Position numbers and translations under genes: made by a program
Assembly (NCBI RefSeq): GCF_020216885.1
Contig: NZ_JAIWON010000003.1
Location: forward strand, 1-10,000
DNA from: Zymomonas sp.
GTDB lineage: Bacteria > Pseudomonadota > Alphaproteobacteria > Sphingomonadales > Sphingomonadaceae
Length of the DNA stretch: 10,000 nucleotides
Reading direction: 5' to 3'
In this document: positions 6,560-10,000 of the stretch, piece after piece
How positions within the stretch are numbered: position 1 is the first letter of the stretch
Layout of the letters: each line of letters opens with the position of its first letter
Notes under the pieces: model-generated
The model's input: the letters and a program-made list of their open reading frames with translations, nothing else
Database searches by the model: none
What the model was told of the DNA's origin: nothing

Positions 6560-7684
6560 CTATTCGCCTGTTAAAATTGTTTTCAACTTGGAAAAGAAAC
6601 CCGATGATTTCGGACATTCTTCGCCGGTCTCGGTCTCTCGGAATTGCTCTAACAATTCGCGTTGCTTTGCCGTCAGACGGGTCGGAGTTTCGACGTCGAT
6701 CTGAATAATCAAATCACCACGGCCACGGCCATTTAAGACCGGCATACCTGCACCACGCCGTTTTAGCTGTTTACCAGATTGGATACCAGCAGGGATAGAA
6801 ATCTCATATTGCTCACCATCGAGGCTTGGAACATGGATGCTTCCACCCAAGGCAGCCTTGGTAAAGGAAATCGGCACATGAGCAAACAGGTTGTAACTTT
6901 CGCGTTGGAAAACCTGATGCGGCGTTACATGGATGAAAATATACAGATCGCCTGCTGGGCCACCATGTAAACCAGCCTCGCCTTCACCTGACAAACGGAT
7001 GCGCGTGCCATCATCGACACCTGCCGGAATATTGACAGAAAGGGTCTTATGCTTTTCACAGCGCCCTTCCCCATGACATTCGGGGCATGGATCACTGATA
7101 ACTTCGCCTTTACCCTGACAAACCGGACAGCTCTGCTCAACAACAAAGAAACCTTGCTGCACCCGAATCCGGCCTGAACCATGGCAAGTGTCACAGGTTT
7201 TACGTCCAGAACCTGCCTTAGCGCCAGACCCATGACAAGCATCACAGACAGAGGCAACATCAATTTCAATATCGACTGTCTTGCCCTTAAAGGCTTCTTC
7301 TAAATTGATCTTGAGGTCATAGCGCAGATCGGCACCGCGCTGAACAGAAGAGCGCGCTTGACCGCGACCTCCCATAAATTCGCCAAAAACGGATTCAAAG
7401 ATATCGGAAAAACCGCCGAAATCTTGAGCTCCGCCGCCAAAGCCACCAAAACCGCCGCCTTGAAAGGCATCTTTGCCATAACGGTCATAGGCCGCTCTTT
7501 TTTGGGGATCTTTCAAACAATCATAGGCTTCGGAAATCGCTTTAAAGCGTTCTTCCGCGTCACTATCACCCGGATTTTTATCGGGATGATAGCGCATAGC
7601 CAAACGACGATAAGAGGTTTTTATGGTTTTATCGTCGGCAGTGCGCTCGACTTCTAACAAACTATAATAATCTAACTCAGACAC
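6560..7684 (-). CDS. dnaJ: Chaperone protein DnaJ (Hsp40)
   Basis: A complete 374-residue class-I J-protein that delivers unfolded clients to DnaK and stimulates its ATPase in the cytoplasm. Domains in order are: J-domain 1-70 with the HPD motif at 33-35; Gly/Phe-rich linker about 75-106; zinc-binding region 147-207 with four CxxCxGxG repeats (C147/C150, C164/C167, C186/C189, C200/C203); then the client-binding beta domains with the [16 protein letters not shown] segment, here [20 protein letters not shown], and a short C-terminal tail. The start is GTG at 7684, not ATG; it fits because GGGGGAG (7695-7689) stands four bases before it and the protein begins [12 protein letters not shown], as DnaJ proteins do. 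It lies 119 bases after dnaK in the same direction and ends with TAG before a bidirectional terminator. Confidence 0.97.
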   Translation of the reverse strand: MSELDYYSLLEVERTADDKTIKTSYRRLAMRYHPDKNPGDSDAEERFKAISEAYDCLKDPQKRAAYDRYGKDAFQGGGFGGFGGGAQDFGGFSDIFESVFGEFMGGRGQARSSVQRGADLRYDLKINLEEAFKGKTVDIEIDVASVCDACHGSGAKAGSGRKTCDTCHGSGRIRVQQGFFVVEQSCPVCQGKGEVISDPCPECHGEGRCEKHKTLSVNIPAGVDDGTRIRLSGEGEAGLHGGPAGDLYIFIHVTPHQVFQRESYNLFAHVPISFTKAALGGSIHVPSLDGEQYEISIPAGIQSGKQLKRRGAGMPVLNGRGRGDLIIQIDVETPTRLTAKQRELLEQFRETETGEECPKSSGFFSKLKTILTGE

Positions 7685-7803
7685 AAGGCTCCCCCACTTT
7701 CACAACCTTACCACCACCGATCACAGCTTATGCTTTAAAACCGATGGTGGCATTGTCGTGACAAGCCCTTATTTAGGCTGATCTTCGGGTCGCAATAACC
7801 AGA
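7685..7803 (-). other. dnaK-dnaJ intergenic spacer
   Basis: This 119-base gap holds the dnaJ ribosome site and two weak dyads. CCACCA (7711-7716) can pair with TGGTGG (7745-7750) across a 28-base loop. AGCC (minus strand, 7779-7776) can pair with GGCT (7767-7764). Neither is followed by a T-run and no promoter was found, so dnaJ is probably transcribed from the dnaK promoter. The dyads might act as processing or partial attenuation sites, which is speculation. Confidence 0.35.
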
Positions 7804-9711
7804 TTATTTCTTATCTTGGTCATCTATTTCCTGAAATTCGGCATCAACAACATTATCACCCTCAGCTTTTTCGGTTTCAGCCGTGTCGTGACGTTCGTTA
7901 TTTGCCTGATCCTGCTCATAAAGAGCCTGACCTAATTTCATAGCAACTTGGCCTAAAGCTTGGGTTTTTTCGTTGATCTGGGCAACGTCTTCACCTTCCA
8001 AAGCCGTCTTCACTGCAGCAACAGCGGCCTCGACTTCAGTTTTCAGAGCCGCATCAACCTTGTCACCCAATTCCGTCAACTGGCGTTCGGTCGTATGAAC
8101 GAGGCTATCACCATTATTTTTGGCTTCTGCCAGTTCACGACGATGCTTGTCATCAGCAGCAAATTTTTCTGCGTCTTTGACCATCTTATCGATGTCGCCT
8201 TCAGATAAGCCACCGGATGCCTGAATGCGGATCTGCTGTTCTTTACCGGTACCTTTGTCTTTAGCAGACACATTAACGATACCGTTAGCGTCAATATCGA
8301 AGGTTACTTCGATCTGCGGAACACCACGTGGCGCAGGCGGAATACCGACAAGATCAAACTGACCTAACAGCTTGTTGTCGGCTGCCATTTCACGTTCACC
8401 TTGGAAAACGCGAATTGTCACAGCATTCTGGTTATCTTCAGCCGTTGAATAGACCTGCGACTTTTTCGTTGGAATCGTCGTATTACGGTCAATCATACGG
8501 GTGAACACACCACCCAAGGTTTCAATACCAAGGGAGAGCGGCGTCACGTCAAGCAACAGAACGTCTTTGACATCACCCTGAAGCACACCGGCTTGAATGG
8601 CAGCACCCATGGCAACCACTTCGTCTGGGTTCACACCAGTATGCGGTTCTTTACCAAAGAATTCTTTAACAACCTGACGAACCTTCGGCATACGAGTCAT
8701 ACCACCGACCATGACGACATCGTCAATGTCAGAGGCTTTGACACCCGCATCAGCCAGAGCTTTTTTCACGGGTTCCAAAGTACGATCAATCAGATCAGCA
8801 ACCAAGCGTTCCAGTTCAGCGCGAGAAATGGTTTTGACCAAATGCTTCGGGCCCGTGGCATCTGCGGTGATAAAGGGCAGATTGACTTCAGTCGTCTGAG
8901 CAGAAGACAGTTCGATTTTGGCTTTTTCAGCGGCTTCTTTCAAACGCTGAAGAGCCAGACGATCTTTGGTCAGATCGATGCCTTCGGCTTTTTTGAATTC
9001 TTCAGCAAGATAGCTAACGATTTTGGTGTCGAAATCTTCACCACCGAGGAAGGTATCACCATTGGTGGCCTTCACTTCAAAAACGCCATCGCCGATTTCC
9101 AGAATGGAGATATCAAAGGTACCACCACCCAAGTCATAAACAGCAATCGTCTTACCATCATTCTTGTCGAGACCATAAGCCAAAGCAGCGGCTGTCGGTT
9201 CGTTGATGATACGAAGCACTTCAAGACCAGCGATCTTACCAGCATCTTTCGTTGCCTGACGCTGAGCATCGTTGAAGTAAGCTGGAACCGTAATAACAGC
9301 CTGATCAACGGTTTCACCGAGATAAGACTCTGCGGTTTCTTTCATTTTCTGAAGAATGAAAGCCGAAATCTGGGAAGGTGAATAATCCTGACCACCCGCT
9401 TTAACCCAAGCGTCACCATTGCTACCACGAACAATATGATAAGGGACTAATTCAGTATCGCGCTTGGTTACTGGATCATCAAAACGGCGACCGATCAAAC
9501 GTTTAACAGCGAAAATCGTGTTTTCAGAATTGGTAACAGCCTGACGTTTTGCGGGCTGACCAATCAAGCGTTCATCGTCTTTGGTGAAAGCAACAATAGA
9601 CGGCGTCGTGCGTGCACCTTCTGCATTTTCGATAACTTTAGGCTGACCACCTTCCATAACAGCAACGCAGCTGTTGGTCGTACCTAAGTCAATACCTATA
9701 ACTTTACCCAT
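7804..9711 (-). CDS. dnaK: Chaperone protein DnaK (Hsp70)
   Basis: A complete 635-residue Hsp70 (E. coli DnaK has 638), the ATP-driven cytoplasmic chaperone working with DnaJ and GrpE. The nucleotide-binding domain starts with [14 protein letters not shown] (5-18), has the catalytic lysine K70 in [11 protein letters not shown], the second phosphate motif [12 protein letters not shown], and [14 protein letters not shown]. The interdomain linker DVLLLDVT is at 383-390, followed by the substrate-binding beta domain and the helical lid. The end, [17 protein letters not shown], is the usual DnaK tail. The ATG at 9711 is preceded by AAGG six bases upstream (9721-9718) within a longer purine-rich tract. 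It is first in an operon with dnaJ and has a heat-shock promoter upstream. No grpE or hrcA is seen in the window. Confidence 0.98.
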   Translation of the reverse strand: MGKVIGIDLGTTNSCVAVMEGGQPKVIENAEGARTTPSIVAFTKDDERLIGQPAKRQAVTNSENTIFAVKRLIGRRFDDPVTKRDTELVPYHIVRGSNGDAWVKAGGQDYSPSQISAFILQKMKETAESYLGETVDQAVITVPAYFNDAQRQATKDAGKIAGLEVLRIINEPTAAALAYGLDKNDGKTIAVYDLGGGTFDISILEIGDGVFEVKATNGDTFLGGEDFDTKIVSYLAEEFKKAEGIDLTKDRLALQRLKEAAEKAKIELSSAQTTEVNLPFITADATGPKHLVKTISRAELERLVADLIDRTLEPVKKALADAGVKASDIDDVVMVGGMTRMPKVRQVVKEFFGKEPHTGVNPDEVVAMGAAIQAGVLQGDVKDVLLLDVTPLSLGIETLGGVFTRMIDRNTTIPTKKSQVYSTAEDNQNAVTIRVFQGEREMAADNKLLGQFDLVGIPPAPRGVPQIEVTFDIDANGIVNVSAKDKGTGKEQQIRIQASGGLSEGDIDKMVKDAEKFAADDKHRRELAEAKNNGDSLVHTTERQLTELGDKVDAALKTEVEAAVAAVKTALEGEDVAQINEKTQALGQVAMKLGQALYEQDQANNERHDTAETEKAEGDNVVDAEFQEIDDQDKK

Positions 9712-9794
9712 GTCCTACCTTCCTTCCCCAGGAATGACAAAATTTACTCTTCTAAAAATAAAAGCTTGCCCTTGGAACAAGTCTACATTGGGCG

Positions 9795-9822
9795 ATATAA
9801 GAACGCTTTTTACAAGCGCAAG
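9795..9822 (-). promoter_or_regulatory. RpoH (sigma-32)-type heat-shock promoter of dnaK
   Basis: On the minus strand CTTG (9822-9819) is followed after 17 bases by CTTATAT (9801-9795). This fits the alphaproteobacterial heat-shock consensus CTTG, 17-18 bases, CYTATNT. Transcription would start near 9788, giving a leader of about 77 bases. The spacer contains an inverted repeat, CGCTT/AAGCG (9818-9804). No CIRCE element is present, so HrcA control is unlikely. The assignment is by consensus and position. Confidence 0.75.
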
Positions 9823-9942
9823 CCACTCACCCAAGACAGCTTCTTATTATTTTGATTTTTAAGGCTATTTTATCGCCTCAAGCGGCGTATATTGGTTTTT
9901 CAGATCCTAATATTCAATAAAAATAATCGAATTCTATTCAAG

Positions 9943-10000
9943 TCAGCTATGTTTCCAGTCGAGGCAAGGCCAACCTTCTTTTTTGGCCAAGATTTCAAGA
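9943..10000 (-). other. Right edge: possible gene end, strand unresolved
   Basis: On the minus strand a frame enters from the edge and reads LEILAKKEGWPCLDWKHS before TGA at 9945-9943; it could be the C-terminus of a gene upstream of dnaK. On the plus strand an ATG at 9949 opens a frame reading MFPVEARPTFFFGQDFK to the edge, but without a Shine-Dalgarno. Only one, or neither, can be real, and I recognise neither. A 6-bp dyad, GGCCAA (9968-9973) with TTGGCC (9983-9988), lies inside. Between here and the dnaK promoter (9823-9942) the sequence is AT-rich, with only a short CGCC/GGCG dyad (9875-9888). Confidence 0.25.

Noticed and set aside
6925..7488. Minus-strand frames overlapping dnaJ in other phases
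   Set aside because: They are shifted shadows of dnaJ, which is intact with all family motifs in its own frame, so no frameshift needs explaining.
8593..9381. A 262-codon open frame on the plus strand inside dnaK
   Set aside because: It is exactly antisense to a conserved Hsp70 coding region; long antisense frames opposite dnaK are a known codon-bias artefact. It has no recognisable domain or ribosome site.
9712..9794. CIRCE operator or ROSE-type RNA thermometer before dnaK
   Set aside because: No TTAGCACTC/GAGTGCTAA repeat exists, and the ribosome site is not paired in any stable stem I can draw.

Overview
The window looks like chromosomal DNA of an alphaproteobacterium, and Zymomonas mobilis or a close sphingomonad relative is my best guess. 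The basis is the sphingomonad-like DnaK, DnaJ, PurB and RadC sequences, a GC content moderate for that group, and an RpoH-type promoter of the alphaproteobacterial pattern before dnaK. The species name is inference from memory of gene order, not a search result. No mobile element, CRISPR array, tRNA, rRNA or phage gene was seen; this is ordinary core genome.

Layout. At the left edge (minus strand) lies the 5' end of a gene whose N-terminus resembles AtpI, the assembly factor usually encoded first in the F0 ATP synthase operon. It is preceded by a putative promoter and an unusually hairpin-rich leader (144-229). Next, also on the minus strand, is the three-gene set ydbH-ynbE-ydbL (4181 down to 391): an inner-membrane-anchored AsmA-like bridge protein, a small outer-membrane lipoprotein and a periplasmic partner, ending in a strong dyad at 352-382. 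In Escherichia coli these proteins cooperate in moving phospholipid between the membranes. Divergent from ydbH, on the plus strand, are radC (JAMM-fold UPF0758 family) and purB (adenylosuccinate lyase). A bidirectional terminator at 6469-6500 separates purB from the convergent dnaK-dnaJ chaperone operon (9711 down to 6560, minus strand). dnaK has a well-placed heat-shock sigma-32-type promoter at 9795-9822.

How the genes work together. ydbH, ynbE and ydbL form one envelope-lipid transport module. dnaK and dnaJ form one heat-inducible Hsp70 module. purB (purine synthesis) and radC (unclear role) are unrelated neighbours. The right edge (9823-10000) is mostly non-coding. Its last 58 bases are open on both strands and may hold the end or start of another gene, which I cannot identify.

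No plainly novel system was found. The most interesting points are the structured leader before the atpI-like gene, the intact YdbH/YnbE/YdbL module with an enlarged YdbH, and small RNA-level dyads around the purB, radC and dnaJ gene ends.
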